Assembly: GCA_023052935.1 (NCBI GenBank)
Contig: CM041298.1
Span: 114,940,977-115,004,976, forward strand
Source: Piezodorus guildinii
Lineage: Eukaryota; Arthropoda; Insecta; Hemiptera; Pentatomidae
Reading direction: 5' to 3'
Length of the DNA stretch: 64,000 bases
The notes beneath the pieces are model-generated. The model made no database searches and was not told the DNA's origin. It saw only the letters and a program-made list of their open reading frames with translations. The position numbers and the translations under genes were made by a program. Positions within the stretch are counted from its first letter, which is position 1. Each line of letters starts with the position of its first letter. This document shows, piece by piece, positions 42,240 to 53,358 of this stretch.

Positions 42240-43080
42240 TGGTACGAAGTTTTAGAATCAGTAAAGTGCGATATTAAAAAAAAAAATTAAAATATTCCCT
42301 CTATATGCGCTTGTAACTCATTTTCGAAGATGAAGATAAAATCTATGGTGTTTTAGAATCAGTACATACTAACTGATTATAAAGCAAAAACAATATTCAA
42401 GCTTTACCTATATAGCCCATAACTCAGTTATTTTTGAAGATATAGAAAACTATGTTTATAGTTATAGGATCAGTAAACCCCGATAAGCAGAAGGAAATAA
42501 ATTAATTTATATATTCAAATAACAAATTATAATAGATATAATTCCACCAAAATTTTATTTTGGTTAAGTTTATAATGGAAGTTCAAGATCAAGGCACGGC
42601 GATGAAACAAGAGAAAAAAATAAAATTAATAAAATAAAAAGCCACAATTTATAAGAGGATTAGGAAATTAGGAAATTTTATTTGAAAAAAAAATCGAAAG
42701 AAAAGAGTAGGAAATAGTAAGGAAGTTTAGTATAAATGCTTTTGGTTTATTATATTCAATGATGAAATTTTTTAATAGACATAAAAAAAATTATTATTTC
42801 CATCCTTCCCCCCAAAATTTGAGGACTCGCGGTTCTATAAACGTGAAACAACTAAAAATATAAAAAAAATTGAAATCGGTCCAGAAATAACAGAGATATA
42901 GCGTTTTGAAGTTAGCAATGGTGATATGGTTACCATATTATGGTAGACCATTTTCCTTTGAATTATCAATTGCTTTTCATATTAGTTAATAGCCTATAAA
43001 CAATTATATAAACACTTAACCTAATATAGTTATTTAGAATTAATACAGCATTTTGTAATCATTCGCAGCGTTTTTTTTTA
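42240..43080 (+). repeat. Dispersed AACTCAGTTATTT repeat
   Basis: TTTTAGAATCAGTA recurs at 42249 and 42351, and CCCATAACTCAGTTATTTTT lies at 42416. The block from TAGCGTTTTGAAGTTAGCAA to CATTCGCAGCG matches 10300-10495. Confidence 0.6.
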
Positions 43081-43115
43081 ACACAGAGCAGGTCAATAAA
43101 GCTCCAACCACTTAA

Positions 43116-43650
43116 AGTCCGTGAGCCAGAAACGAAAAATGCCACCCATTTTACCAAAATTTTTAGCATGTTTTATGCAAAGCATCTACACGGTAAAGCA
43201 AAAAATAGTCGTCTGCCAACTCAAAACGTGTGGATAACAAAACGGCGGACATTCAAAAAGGAAATATGACTCTTTTCTAACATAATTATGGTTACTATCA
43301 TGGAAATGGATCATGCTATGAAGATAATCGTTATAAAGTAAATCATTAAGTATTTAATAAGCGTTTATTTGAGTGGTAAAAGACATCTGCATGTATTATA
43401 TTCAACGATAAATAGGTATTACAAAAAAAAAAAATGTTTTGTGGAATACGAGATATCACGTTTTCTAACATAATTACGGTTACTATCATAGAAATGGCTC
43501 ATCCTATGAGGATAATTGTTATTAGGTAAATTATCAAGTATTTAAAAAGCTTTCATTTGAGGGAAGAAAGAAATTTGTATGTCTACTTTTCGTCTTTTTT
43601 TACTAGAAGTATTACAAAAAAAAATCAATTTTCTAACATTATTGTGACTA
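43116..43650 (+). mobile_element. AGTCC element, left part with two tandem units
   Basis: AGTCCGTGAGCCAGAAACGA, TTTACCAAAATTTTTAGCAT and AAAGCAAAAAATAGTCGTCT, then ATTATGGTTACTATCATGGA (43280) and ATTACGGTTACTATCATAGA (43473). The right inverted end is missing. Confidence 0.65.
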
Positions 43651-44757
43651 AAACCATGGAAACTGTTGATGGTCCTTGCATCGAAAATCAGAGATCATTT
43701 TCACCAGATATATTGATTTGAATAAAAAAATATCAATGTACCACATTTAAAATGTAAATAGGTGATTAAAAATAAATTTCGTTAGTAGATTATCTCAATT
43801 TCTCTCTGAAAGAATGAAGCAAGCACTATTTTTTTTTCTTCAAATATAAGAATAGAAATATAGATTTTTCACCCCAGTATTTTGAACAGGTCAAAATGTA
43901 GAAATTCCGGATTTTATTTCCTGGGAACTTGAGATAGGGGCTTCGTTGACAACTAGAGATGATACCTGGATTTAGAGACAGTTAGGTCCAGAACTGCAAT
44001 AAATGTGTCATGGGTTTTATTGTCGGTAGGATCAGCTTTAAGCGACGGCAGGTAATGTTGTTATGACTCTACTGGACCCTTTTTTTTTTTTTTTAATTTA
44101 TTTTGGGCTCGAAATTTCCAGAATATACTTACAAGACAATTGTTTATATAGCCTATATATACATGTTTATTTATTTACAATATATTTTACAACATGGTTA
44201 TATTATGTATTAGTTGCTAATAATAACAGTATTATTGCAATATATTTAGTGGTATTATAATTCTTAGTGCTATATTTTTTATGGTAAAAAAATAATTTTA
44301 AATAAAAAAAAATATTATTTCCATTTTAGGCAGTATAGCTTACAAATGGTAAGTCCTAGTGACGAACCCTATTCAATACATAAATGTTTTCTATTACATT
44401 TTTTATAAGGAAACTGTTATTAAATATTGAAACATAAATACTAAATTAAAGATAAAATATTTTACTCACTGTGAGCAGTGTGCAATGTACAAAAAAAAAA
44501 TAAAATATATAACATTAATAATAGGAAGGTCCTAGCGACTATTGTTTTATATTTAAAAAAATTCTCCATTGAATTTCAGATTTTCTATCATTTGATATTT
44601 TTTGTTTCTGGATAGTTGTTTCTAAGGTCCCCCTCCCTCCTTTCAATAAAATTGGTCTATTCCCCACGAACGATTGGGGTATTTTTTTATATTAAGGTTG
44701 CTAGTTACTTTTTATCTCCAAGTGATTACTTTAAAAGTTCATCATCATTCTTCTTAT
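43651..44757. other. No gene recognised
   Basis: AT-rich. Two 65-67 codon frames (44063, 44674) are hydrophobic low-complexity reads without domains. The segment 43920-44060 (GTTAGGTCCAGAACTGCAAT, TTATTGTCGGTAGGAT) is an inverted relative of 15170-15260, another small repeat. Confidence 0.4.
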
Positions 44758-45030
44758 TACTTTCACATACATATGAATGAAATATATAGTAAGGAAAAGT
44801 ATTGCAATTGTGAAAATTTTCGAATTCAAGTTTTCACCGGAAATACATGTCTTAGGGTTTATTGTTTATTATCTTAGGGTTGAATAATTTATATTGTTAA
44901 ATTATTCAATATATAACATATGTTTCCAACGAAACTAAATACTATTCTTTTAACGTTTTTGAACTTTATTTAAAATTGATTTTAACAACCGAGATAATTG
45001 AAGGTCGTGTGTTGTGCGCACCAGATTTTT
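44758..45030 (-). mobile_element. CTTAC element, internally deleted
   Basis: Right end CTTTCACATACATATGAATG and GTGAAAATTTTCGAATTCAA, then a jump to the left end GGTCGTGTGTTGTGCGCACC. About 600 bp are missing. Confidence 0.65.
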
Positions 45031-45389
45031 TTTGTTTAATAACAAGAATATTTTAGATAGTTAAGTTAATTTCTGTGATTGTCGCACCCATTTTATTCTA
45101 CATATTTCTTTTTAACTCTATCTAGTTTCTCAATTAAACCTGGCTTTAAATAGGTATGTCTTTTGGATAGAAGTCTAAGCTTCTATATGTGTGAGGTTTT
45201 TTAACCTAAAAATTAAACACGTTTTTAAGAAGCTCTAGCTGGGTTGGTGTTACTCGGAAAGATTATTCGTTTAGTTATTTTGTCAGAAATTTAGTGGAGC
45301 ATATTTAAATGTTATTTTTTGCTAGGACCTACTGTTTGGGACCTGTATTGGTTTAAATGAAAAAAAAAAAAGTCACGTTTTGCTACATT

Positions 45390-45850
45390 AACTAATAGTT
45401 CGTGATAAAAAATGCAACCGATTTTATAAAAATGTATAGTGTGCTAACATGCTAAAACAAGAAATACAAGCCTATCAACTCAAAATCAGACCAAAAAACA
45501 AAATTCTGAATCATATAACCACGATTTTCATTTTGACCTCATGATACTAGGTGTTAATTCAAATCAAACGAAGCTAGTCTGCCATTTACAGAGGGAAGCC
45601 GCGGCATACGCGTTTTAGAAACAGAAATTCTGACCTGTGTAATCAATGTACTGACATTATGTCAGTGCGTATTGGACCTAAAAGTTTTAATTACTACTCT
45701 AATTAAAGCTAATTTTATACTCGTAAAGTAGTTTATAACCATTATATTGTTAGGAAAAGCGGTTTCCATTATATCAACCAAATTAATGACCAAAATAAGA
45801 AGTTTCTCGATTTCCGGTTTCTTGAAAGAACAATATCTCTGTTACAGTAA
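45390..45850 (+). mobile_element. AGTCC element, left part, diverged
   Basis: AGTTCGTGATAAAAAATGCA, GTCTGCCATTTACAGAGG and CTGACATTATGTCAGTGCGT match 52301-52720 (CTGACATCATGTCGGTGAGT), with ATAAGAAGTTTCTCGATTTC in both. Confidence 0.6.
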
Positions 45851-46076
45851 CTTTTTTACCTAAATCAACGCATCAGAAGAACCACTTGATATTATGCATT
45901 TTGCATCATTTTTCGATTTTCTCAATAACAGCATTAATAATTTGAATTAAACTGGCTAAATATGTAAAAATAGGCTTTAATATTATGTAGATTTGATTCA
46001 ATTATTCTGACGGGATTTAAATGACAATATTGAACAATTTCATATTCTAAAGCACCGTTGAATTTGTTGATTCTTA
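45851..46076 (-). mobile_element. CTTAC element, internal fragment
   Basis: ATTATGCATTTTGCATCATT, TTTCGATTTTCTCAATAAC and AATATTATGTAGATTTGATT match the middle of full copies on the minus strand. Confidence 0.5.
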
Positions 46077-46078
46077 AA

Positions 46079-46079
<1 letters not shown>

Positions 46080-46148
<69 letters not shown>

Positions 46149-46285
46149 GTCGTAGGGAGTGATGACCCTGCACTAAAAATTGCATCGTGAAACGTGAATG
46201 TAAACTCGCAGGAGTATACACCGCGAGGCCCAGGGCCTATACGGCCTGTCGCGCCACTGGATAAAGATAAAAAATATATATATAC

Positions 46286-46342
<57 letters not shown>
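46080..46342. repeat. Two (TA)n runs around a 110-bp spacer
   Basis: (TA)n at 46083-46145 and 46274-46342. The open frames across them are repeat artefacts. Confidence 0.95.
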
Positions 46343-46347
<5 letters not shown>

Positions 46348-46459
46348 ATTAGCATTAATTAAAGTATACTAACAATTATTATATATCTCTTAGAATGTTA
46401 AATTGGTCTGTGTATAGAGTGTACGAATGTTATGAAGAGCCAAGGCATCAAAACTATTT

Positions 46460-46605
46460 AACTGGAAGGAATTAGTCCGGGTGGCGGTCATTAAATGAAA
46501 CAACTAAATAGTTTCAAGTATTTATTGTTTGCCAACGTTTCGACCCCCCTTTGTGGGTCATCATCAGGGCGCATGGTGGGTGAATGGAAACTGAACTCAG
46601 TTTCC
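46460..46605 (-). mobile_element. Hammerhead-like element (family B)
   Basis: It is flanked by AAAACTATTT (46450-46459 and 46606-46615). The minus-strand motif at 46531-46572 is GCC-CTGATGA-T-GACCC-ACAAAG-GGGGTC-GAAACGTT-GGC, with complete core and helix I. The right end GGAAACTGAACTCAGTTTCC is a short palindrome, the stump of a second arm. Confidence 0.8.
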
Positions 46606-46867
46606 AAAACTATTTTAAGTTTAATTCTTTTAAAATTATTCAGCAAGGACCTACCACGGACCCTCTGAACATAGTCACCGGAGCCCCAATTAAAAAAATT
46701 GATTAAGATCAGTCAAAAAAACAATTTTAATACCAAAACAATAGAAATACCAAAATTTGTCCATAAAGGAGAGTGGTGGGGGTTTCAGGTACCAGAAGAG
46801 TGGGGGGTACGAAGTACTCGCGATCGGTACCTTAGGTACATAAGGTACTGTACCTGGCGCTAACTTC

Positions 46868-46974
46868 AGTTTACTTGTGAATTCTGGCTTGTGTTTTTCT
46901 CTGAGGACTGTTTCACCGAGTGTGCACTCTGCTATCTTATATTGTGAGCTTCACTTCTCTACTTCTACCAAAAG
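46868..46974 (+). other. Putative non-coding first exon with initiator and splice donor
   Basis: TCAGTT at 46866-46871 matches the arthropod initiator. The following 107 bases are less AT-rich than their surroundings. They end in AAAAG|GTGAGT, a near-perfect 5' splice site. No protein start is evident. The next plus-strand exon supported by the sequence is the ankyrin exon at 55079, which starts in a good acceptor and has no start-codon problem if this exon is 5' UTR. The link is inference. Confidence 0.4.
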
Positions 46975-47000
46975 GTGAGTTTTCTTTTATATTATTCTTT

Positions 47001-47033
<33 letters not shown>

Positions 47034-47875
47034 CGTGTTTCAAAATTGCAATTGGAAAATGTGCTAAAGTGTTAGATAAATCTAGAATAGTTAGATATAA
47101 GAGAGGCAGCACTTCGTGGTGCAACCTCCTGATATGCAATAGAACTATGTTTTCGCGTTAGGAGTTCCTCACAGTGGAGACTAATTGCGATTTAGTGGCT
47201 GAAATTCTATAACTTCTGATAAAAGAAAGTTTTTTTTTTGTCTTAACCCCTAATTATTTCTTTAAGTTTCGGAAGACGATATATCGTGTGTTTAGTAGCG
47301 CCTTATTCTTCACATTTCGTGAAAACTTTACCTATAAACAAATTTATAAAAAATAGTGAATGATCAAATTTCGTAGACAAAGAATTTTTAAACCGGTTTG
47401 GGTCTGACATTTTACACATTCTATACCGGAGTGTGCTGAGACTGTTAACGTTGGGGTGATAAGATAGATAGACACTCGGCATCATAAATTCTTCTGTGTC
47501 CAAAGTCAAAATATTTGTGATAGATAGAACTCAATTTTGATATTATTTATAATTGTGTTTTTCGTATTTTTTTGAATTGATATTTGAGAATCATTATTAC
47601 TGCTTTATTCTCCATTTAGTACGAGGCATTTTTTAGCATGTAAATTTCTGGTTTTGTTTTTATAAGCGTTTTTCCAAATCGTTTCATATTCGTCAAATAC
47701 CGCCGGTTATCTTCGCAAAGGCACTTGTTTTTCGTCCGGCACTAAACGGGTTAACATCATGTAGTGTTAAAAATGTCTCGAATTTTTCCTTTTACTATAT
47801 ACCAATACAATTTAAGAATATTACTGTTTATCTTTAAATTTGAGTTAATGTTAGTAATTTTAAACTATGTTAAGG

Positions 47876-48135
47876 ATGTATAGTTGACTATTGAAATTAT
47901 CGTAGGTAGAAACAATTGAGAGTCAGTCGTTTTTTGAATATTTTAATTTTGCCGACATTTCGGCTCACACTTGTGAGGAATTAGTCCGGGTGGCGGTCAT
48001 TAAATGAAACAACTAAATAGTTTCAAGTATTTATTGTTTGCCAACGTTTCGACCCCCCTTTGTGGGTCATCATCAGGGCGCATGGTGGGTGAATGGAATT
48101 AAACTTAAAACGGGGCATTAGTGAGCCATGTCAAG
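47876..48135 (-). mobile_element. Family-A hammerhead element carrying a family-B element inside it
   Basis: Family-A sequence (TTTTGCCGACATTTCGGCTC, ACTTGTGAG) runs to 47978. Family B (GAATTAGTCCGGGTGGCGGT to GGTGGGTGAATGG, motif 48040-48081) follows. Family A resumes near 48113 with GGGGCATTAGTGAGCCATGT. The insertion lies inside helix II of the outer motif and destroys it. The inner motif is complete. Confidence 0.75.
48040..48081 (-). ncRNA. Hammerhead-like motif (family B, inner)
   Basis: Same bases as the 46531-46572 motif. GCC and GGC can form helix I. Confidence 0.7.
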
Positions 48136-48169
48136 CATATGTAAGCAGACTTGCAATCCCCCCTCGGGT

Positions 48170-48377
48170 GTGGAATTTTAACATTACAAAACAATGGGTT
48201 TGAACTTCTATCAAATCATAAAGGTTATTTTCTATTTTCACTTTACTCGTTACCTTTAAGAATACTAATAATAAATAAGGTTTTTCTCTTTTGAAGATAG
48301 TTTTTTAGGCATTTTTATTATAATTCCATTTTGGAACTGCTATTATTTCTCAATTGTATTTAGAAGGATGAAGTATT
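48170..48377 (+). repeat. Direct repeat, left copy
   Basis: GGTTTGAACTTCTATCAAAT..TTTTCACTTTACTCGTTACC..TCTCTTTTGAAGATAGTTTT..GGATGAAGTA recurs at 48719-48935 with about 85 per cent identity by eye. A mariner fragment sits between the copies. Confidence 0.7.
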
Positions 48378-48677
48378 GGGTTGTTTCACATGAAATGTCC
48401 GTTTTTATAGTTTTTGAAATACACAAAGGATTTTGCAGGTCTCTGTTGTTTTCTTCCGAATGTTTACATATTTAAAGTAAACAGTTACTAATCCTCTACC
48501 TTTGTATTATAAACATTAGCTTCCCAATCAATTACCCACTTTTTAGTATACCTCCAAGTATGAACATAGTAACACGCGATTTTCGAGTAATATTTTTGTA
48601 CGAGTTTAAACTCGGCCATTAAGCAACTGAGGCCGCTAGAAATATTTGCAAGGCGTTTGGGGAAGGGAGTGTTAATG
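48376..48677 (+). mobile_element. Mariner transposon, 5' fragment
   Basis: TA at 48374-48375, then TTGGGTTGTTTCACATGAAA, the 5' UTR of the family, a transposase start (ATAGTAACACGCGATTTTCG, with the ATG-equivalent codon changed) and CAAGGCGTTTGGGGAAGGGA. It ends near 48677, with no 3' part. Confidence 0.8.
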
Positions 48678-48718
48678 AACTCTTCCTCTTGCACACTATT
48701 TTTCCATCACAGAGGAGC

Positions 48719-48935
48719 TGATGGAATTTCAACATAACCAAACAATAGGTTTGAATTTCTAGCAGATCACAAAGGTTATTTCCAATTTTCACTTTACTCG
48801 TTAACTTCAAGAACAGTAATAGTAAATAAAGTTTTTTCTCTTTTGAAGATAGTTTTTCAGGCATTTTTTTTTTTTTTTTTATAATTTCATGTTAGAACTG
48901 CTGTTTTTTCTTTATTGTGTTTTGGAGGATGAAGT
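48719..48935 (+). repeat. Direct repeat, right copy
   Basis: Second copy of 48170-48377, with an added poly(T) run near 48867. Confidence 0.7.
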
Positions 48936-49128
48936 AGTAACAGGATTCCGTATAGTAGAGGTCTGATAACAAACGTTTTCTTCTGATATCTTCAATTGGA
49001 AGTTATAAGAGGTTGTTAAATTCATATGGTCAAAATATACACTTAAATCCCACGTCTTACTAAACATTGATACATAGGTTATACTCAGTTAATAATCATT
49101 AACAATTTTAAGTTACGAAAATCTAAAA

Positions 49129-49893
49129 TCTGTTTTGCGCAATACAGGACTTTAAATTACATCCATGGTTAAAATCAGTTTAAGAATTAATCAAATTGAA
49201 TAACAATAGCAACATGGGTTTCATTAAATAATCTATTATATTGATATAAAAAACAATCAGTTAGTTTTCATCACTCTCCATTAACCTTTACAATTCCGTG
49301 TATTAGATAATATTTTTTTCTAAAATCTTTAGCTACCCAACGGTATATTATACATCTATATTACTATTATTGTGTTAAAAAAAATGCATAAAAAAATATT
49401 TTTGCACTTTTCTCTTTTAGTTGTTTATCAAATTCGCTCAATTTGCATATTTAACCGTCATTTATCAATGTTAATAAGATGATGTACTTAATTTTTATAA
49501 AATATCTTAATTTAAGCTCTGTCAGACTATTTCAATCAGAATGAAACCTACATTAAATAAAAGCCTATTAAATTTTACATTAATATAGCGAGTTTAATAA
49601 AAAGGAGCAAATTGCATTATATGAAGTGGCTCTTGTAGTTGGCTGATTTTGATAAAATACTTGCTGTAACATCTTGGGCGTATAGTTGTTTTAAATATGA
49701 AATCCCAAATTGGAATTGCTTATAGTTTTTGCGCTAGACTTACTACAAACAGAAGCAGCAGACTTTTGCAGGACTTGGTCATTTGGACTCAGAGGACCCT
49801 GAAACGTGTATTTCCGTTGAAAACTTAAATAAGAAATTTTTCACGATCGCAATACTTTCCCTTACTATATGTTTCATATATGAGTAAGTTTAA
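49129..49893 (+). mobile_element. CTTAC element, diverged copy
   Basis: TCTGTTTTGCGCAATACAGG is a worn left end. AGCTACCCAACGGTATATTA, GACTTGGTCATTTGGACTCA and GATCGCAATACTTTCCCTTA follow in the family order, and it ends with TGAGTAAGTTTAAC. Confidence 0.65.
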
Positions 49894-50999
49894 CAAAAAA
49901 ATATAGCTTTTATCTGTTTAATGTTTAAAAAAAAAATGTTTAATTCTTTGATTCTTTAATCTCATATATGACAAAAAATTACATAATAGGTTATTCTCAG
50001 TAAATAAAGTAGAAGGAGTTAAGATTTTCTTCCGATCATAAAACATTTAAATTGTGCCAATTTAACTACTTATAAAAGTATTCATTTTTAAATTAAATAC
50101 TATTAAATTGTGAATATTTATTGCTAATGGGCAATTTCACAAGGCTCTGCTAGTGTTATCGGTTTTTAACTACTGGAAAAACATTCCGATTTAGTGGCTT
50201 AACCTTAATAATTTTTTATTAAAAAAAAAGTATAAACAATTCAACTTTTATTTATCAGTGTGGGATGTCCTTTATTACAAACAGTAAAATAGTTACACTT
50301 ATTGTGTCTTTTTATCTTTGAACTTATTTATTCTATAAAATATATTTTTTTTTTACATTTCTTAAAATAAAAAATAAAAGTTATTTGTTCGTTCTGTATA
50401 CAGATATCCAAATTGAAATAAATAACCTTATTTATTTATGAAATAAATAACCGTTCATATAGAGGTTTCAACAAATATAATTGCCTTTTTTAACGCGTTT
50501 ACAAGGTTTATAAGTAATTATTACTTATTTCTATGTTAATTGTTATAACAATTATCCTCATGGGAAGAGCCGTTTCCATGATCATCTGTAACACCTCTGA
50601 TATTATTGAACCAATTTCAATCAGAAGTTTTTGATATTTGGTTATTTATTAATTCGTACGGCGGACAACCAGATTTAACGAAAGTAAATTATTCTTATAC
50701 GTTATTCGTATTCCAAGTATCTTTAGAGGGAGTAATTTTATTATTATGTTTTTTTTTTTTTTTGGCCGATTTCAATGTTTAATTATTGGAAATAGTAACC
50801 AAAAGCATATATTCTAGACTTCTTTACTTTTTTATTTTTGTTTATTTTAATTTTGATCGAAATGATTATAATGAAAATTTTTGAGTCTAGAACACTTTAC
50901 ATTTTGTCTCGATCATCAATAATAACAGAATTATCGGGGAATCACATCTATTATAAGTTGTGGCTCGACCATAATAATAATGTTTTGTTTTGTTAATTT
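49894..50999. other. No gene recognised
   Basis: AT-rich. A short TTGTTATAACAATTATCCTC block near 50540 matches the AGTCC tandem unit (52765). No coding frame. Confidence 0.4.
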
Positions 51000-51445
51000 T
51001 TACTTTAACTTACTATATATATAGTAAGGGAAAGTATTGCGATCGTGAAAATTTTCGAATTCCAGTTTTCAAAAGAAATACTCGTTTTAGGGTTTCCCCC
51101 TATTTTTTTAATACAATTTTTTGTTTTTGAACATAAGAACAGTAATATACATGTATGATATACTGCTTGAAAGATTAAAGATTTTAGAAAAAATATCATC
51201 TTATACACAAGCTTTTAAAAGTTATTAGAAAGTGATGAAAAGCAGACAAAACTAACTGATTATTTTAGATAATAATATAATAGATTTTTTTACTAAAACA
51301 CTCACATGTTTCTATGGAAATTCCATTTAATTAATCCTTTAATGGTTTCACTCATTTTTATCTCTTACTATACATGAAAATTCTTAATCGATTTTAAAAA
51401 CAGAAGTAAGTGAATGTCGCATGTTGCCCACACCAGATTTTTTGC
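51000..51445 (-). mobile_element. CTTAC element, internally deleted
   Basis: TTTAACTTACTATATATATA, GATCGTGAAAATTTTCGAAT and a jump near 51105 to the far half, ending GAAGTAAGTGAATGTCGCAT and CCCACACCAG. Confidence 0.75.
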
Positions 51446-51527
51446 TTTGTTTTCCGCGGTATCTAGATCTTAAATTATTATAGGTGGAATAGTCAGGAAT
51501 CAGTCATTTTTGAAAAGTTTTTAATTT

Positions 51528-51571
51528 TGCCAACGTTTCGGCTCAAGCTTGTGAGCCATCATCAGGGCATT
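51528..51571 (-). ncRNA. Hammerhead-like motif, left arm
   Basis: TGCC-CTGATGA-T-GGCTC-ACAAGCTT-GAGCC-GAAACGTT-GGCA on the minus strand. Confidence 0.8.
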
Positions 51572-51664
51572 ACTGAGCCATGTCCAAGCATAAACTGAGG
51601 AATACCATAAACATCATGGTATGTTTATGGTTTTCCTCAGTTTATGCTTGGACATGGCTCAGTA

Positions 51665-51709
51665 ATGCCCTGATGATGGCTCACAAGCTTGAGCCGAAAC
51701 GTTGGCAAA
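51665..51709 (+). ncRNA. Hammerhead-like motif, right arm
   Basis: CTGATGA at 51670-51676, helix II 51678-51682 with 51691-51695, GAAAC at 51696-51700, and the palindromic AACGTT at 51698-51703. GGCA (51704-51707) pairs with TGCC (51666-51669). Expected cleavage after 51703. One extra T (51677) lies between the core and helix II. Confidence 0.8.
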
Positions 51710-51888
51710 ATTAAAAACTTTTCAAAAATGACTGATTCCTGACTATTCCACCTATAATAGTTTCTACAGTCGACTATACACCCTCAATATAGATCTTAAA
51801 TTATTTCCGAATTTTCTTAACCTTTAATTATAATCGAGCCTTGGAAAGAATAATATATCTTCTTATTTGTGTCTTGAATAAATAGATA

Positions 51889-52059
51889 GCTAGGAAAAAA
51901 TATGTAGAGAGTTTTAGAATCAGTTAAGTGAATTATAATATATAAGAATTAATATATTATAATTCGCTTAACTGATTCTAATTAATACATGTATAAGAAT
52001 TAATATATTATAATTCACTTAACTGATTCTAAAACTCTCTACATATTTTTTCCTAGCTT
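51889..52059. repeat. Inverted repeat with internal direct repeat
   Basis: AGCTAGGAAAAAATATGTAG..TTTTAGAATCAGTTAAGTGA at the left is inverted at the right (CTACATATTTTTTCCTAGCT). AATATATTATAATTC(G/A)CTTAACTGA occurs twice inside. The ends resemble the TTTTAGAATCAGT repeat at 42249. Confidence 0.75.
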
Positions 52060-52300
52060 AAAAAAAAAACAAAACAGTTGTTGTATTTAATAATTTTTAA
52101 TTGACATTTAATCTATTAATAAATTTTAATGGAAACGAATTTGGCCGCGCACTTTATTGCGATTTTTCCTATTTTCGTAAGAAAGGCTAAAGCTTTTCTG
52201 GCGATTCCTTAAAGAACCTCAGCATAGATAAGGTTATTACACGGAGTCTTCTTTTTCTGGCATTTCCGTAATCTGTTTTGATAACTCGGATGGAGCAAAT

Positions 52301-53358
52301 AGTCCGTGAGCTAGCAGCGAAAAATGCAATCCATTTTACCAAAACGTTTAGTGTGTTTTATGCAAATCTATCGGGGTAAAGAAAAAAATAAACGTCTGCT
52401 AAAAATACAGGGCGGTAATACTAATCAAACGACGCTAGTCTGGGGAATTCACAGGTGGGTGGGAACCCGTGGTAGACGGATTTTTAGAGATAAAAATTCT
52501 GACCCATTTAACCATTACACTGACATCATGTCGGTGAGTATTAGACCTACGATTTTTTATTACTACTGAAATTGAAGCTAATTTTATTTCTCGTAAAGTA
52601 GCTTATAACTATTATATTGTTAGAATTATCCGTTTCTATGATATCAACCATAATGACAAAAATAAGAAGTTTTTCGGTTTCCGGTTTTTTGTAAAAGCCA
52701 TATCTATATAAATATTAGTCATACAGACTACTCATAGTTAAATTAAAGGTGATTAATTTTCTATATTAATTGTTATAACAATTATCCTCATAGGAAAAGC
52801 CGTATCCATGATAGTAGCTATAATAATGTTAAAAAACAGCGATATCTCGTTTTGAGGATATTTCTTTTTTAATACCTCTGTATAGTTAAATATTAGACAT
52901 ACAAATGTCATTTACCACTCAAATAAAAGCGTATTAAATAGTTGATGATTTACTTTAAAACGACTATTTTCATAGGATGAGCCATTTCCATGATAGTAAC
53001 CATAATTATGTTAGAAATGAGTGATATCTTGTTTTCCGCAAGACATATTTTTTGTAATTCCTCTTTATCGTTGAATATAGAACAAACAAATATCTTTTAC
53101 CACTCAAATGAAAGCTTATTAAATACTTAATGATTTACTTTATAACGATTATCATCATAACATGAGTCATTTCCATGATGGTAACCATAATTATGTTAGA
53201 AATAAGTGATATTCCATTTTTAAAAGGCTGCCGTTTTGCAATCCCGCTTTAAGTTGACAGACATGTATTTTTTGCTTCACCATGAAAGATGCTTTGCACA
53301 AAATATGCTATAAATTTTGGTGAAATAGGTAGCAATTTTCGTTGCTGTCTCGAGGACT
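52301..53358. mobile_element. AGTCC element, complete copy with inverted ends and tandem interior
   Basis: Left end AGTCCGTGAGCTAGCAGCGA, ATTTTACCAAAACGTTTAGT. The right end is its inverse (AATTTTGGTGAAATAGGTAG, CAACGA-type, CTCGAGGACT), about 75 bp with mismatches. Between them, CCATGATAGTAACC-type units repeat at 52806, 52988 and 53173 (182 and 185 bp apart). No coding region, so a non-autonomous DNA transposon is likely. A target duplication was not recognised. Confidence 0.7.

Larger units (their letters stand above)
51480..51789. mobile_element. Palindromic hammerhead-like element (family A, head-to-head), best copy
   Basis: 310 bp between perfect 16-bp duplications TAGATCTTAAATTATT (51464-51479 and 51790-51805). 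Long inverted arms from ATAGGTGGAATAGTCAGGAA and its inverse meet at a short inner palindrome (CATAAACATCATGGTATGTTTATG). The right arm continues with AATAGTTTCTACAGTCGACT to CCCTCAATA, while the left arm lacks this part. Each arm has a complete hammerhead-like motif. Confidence 0.9.
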
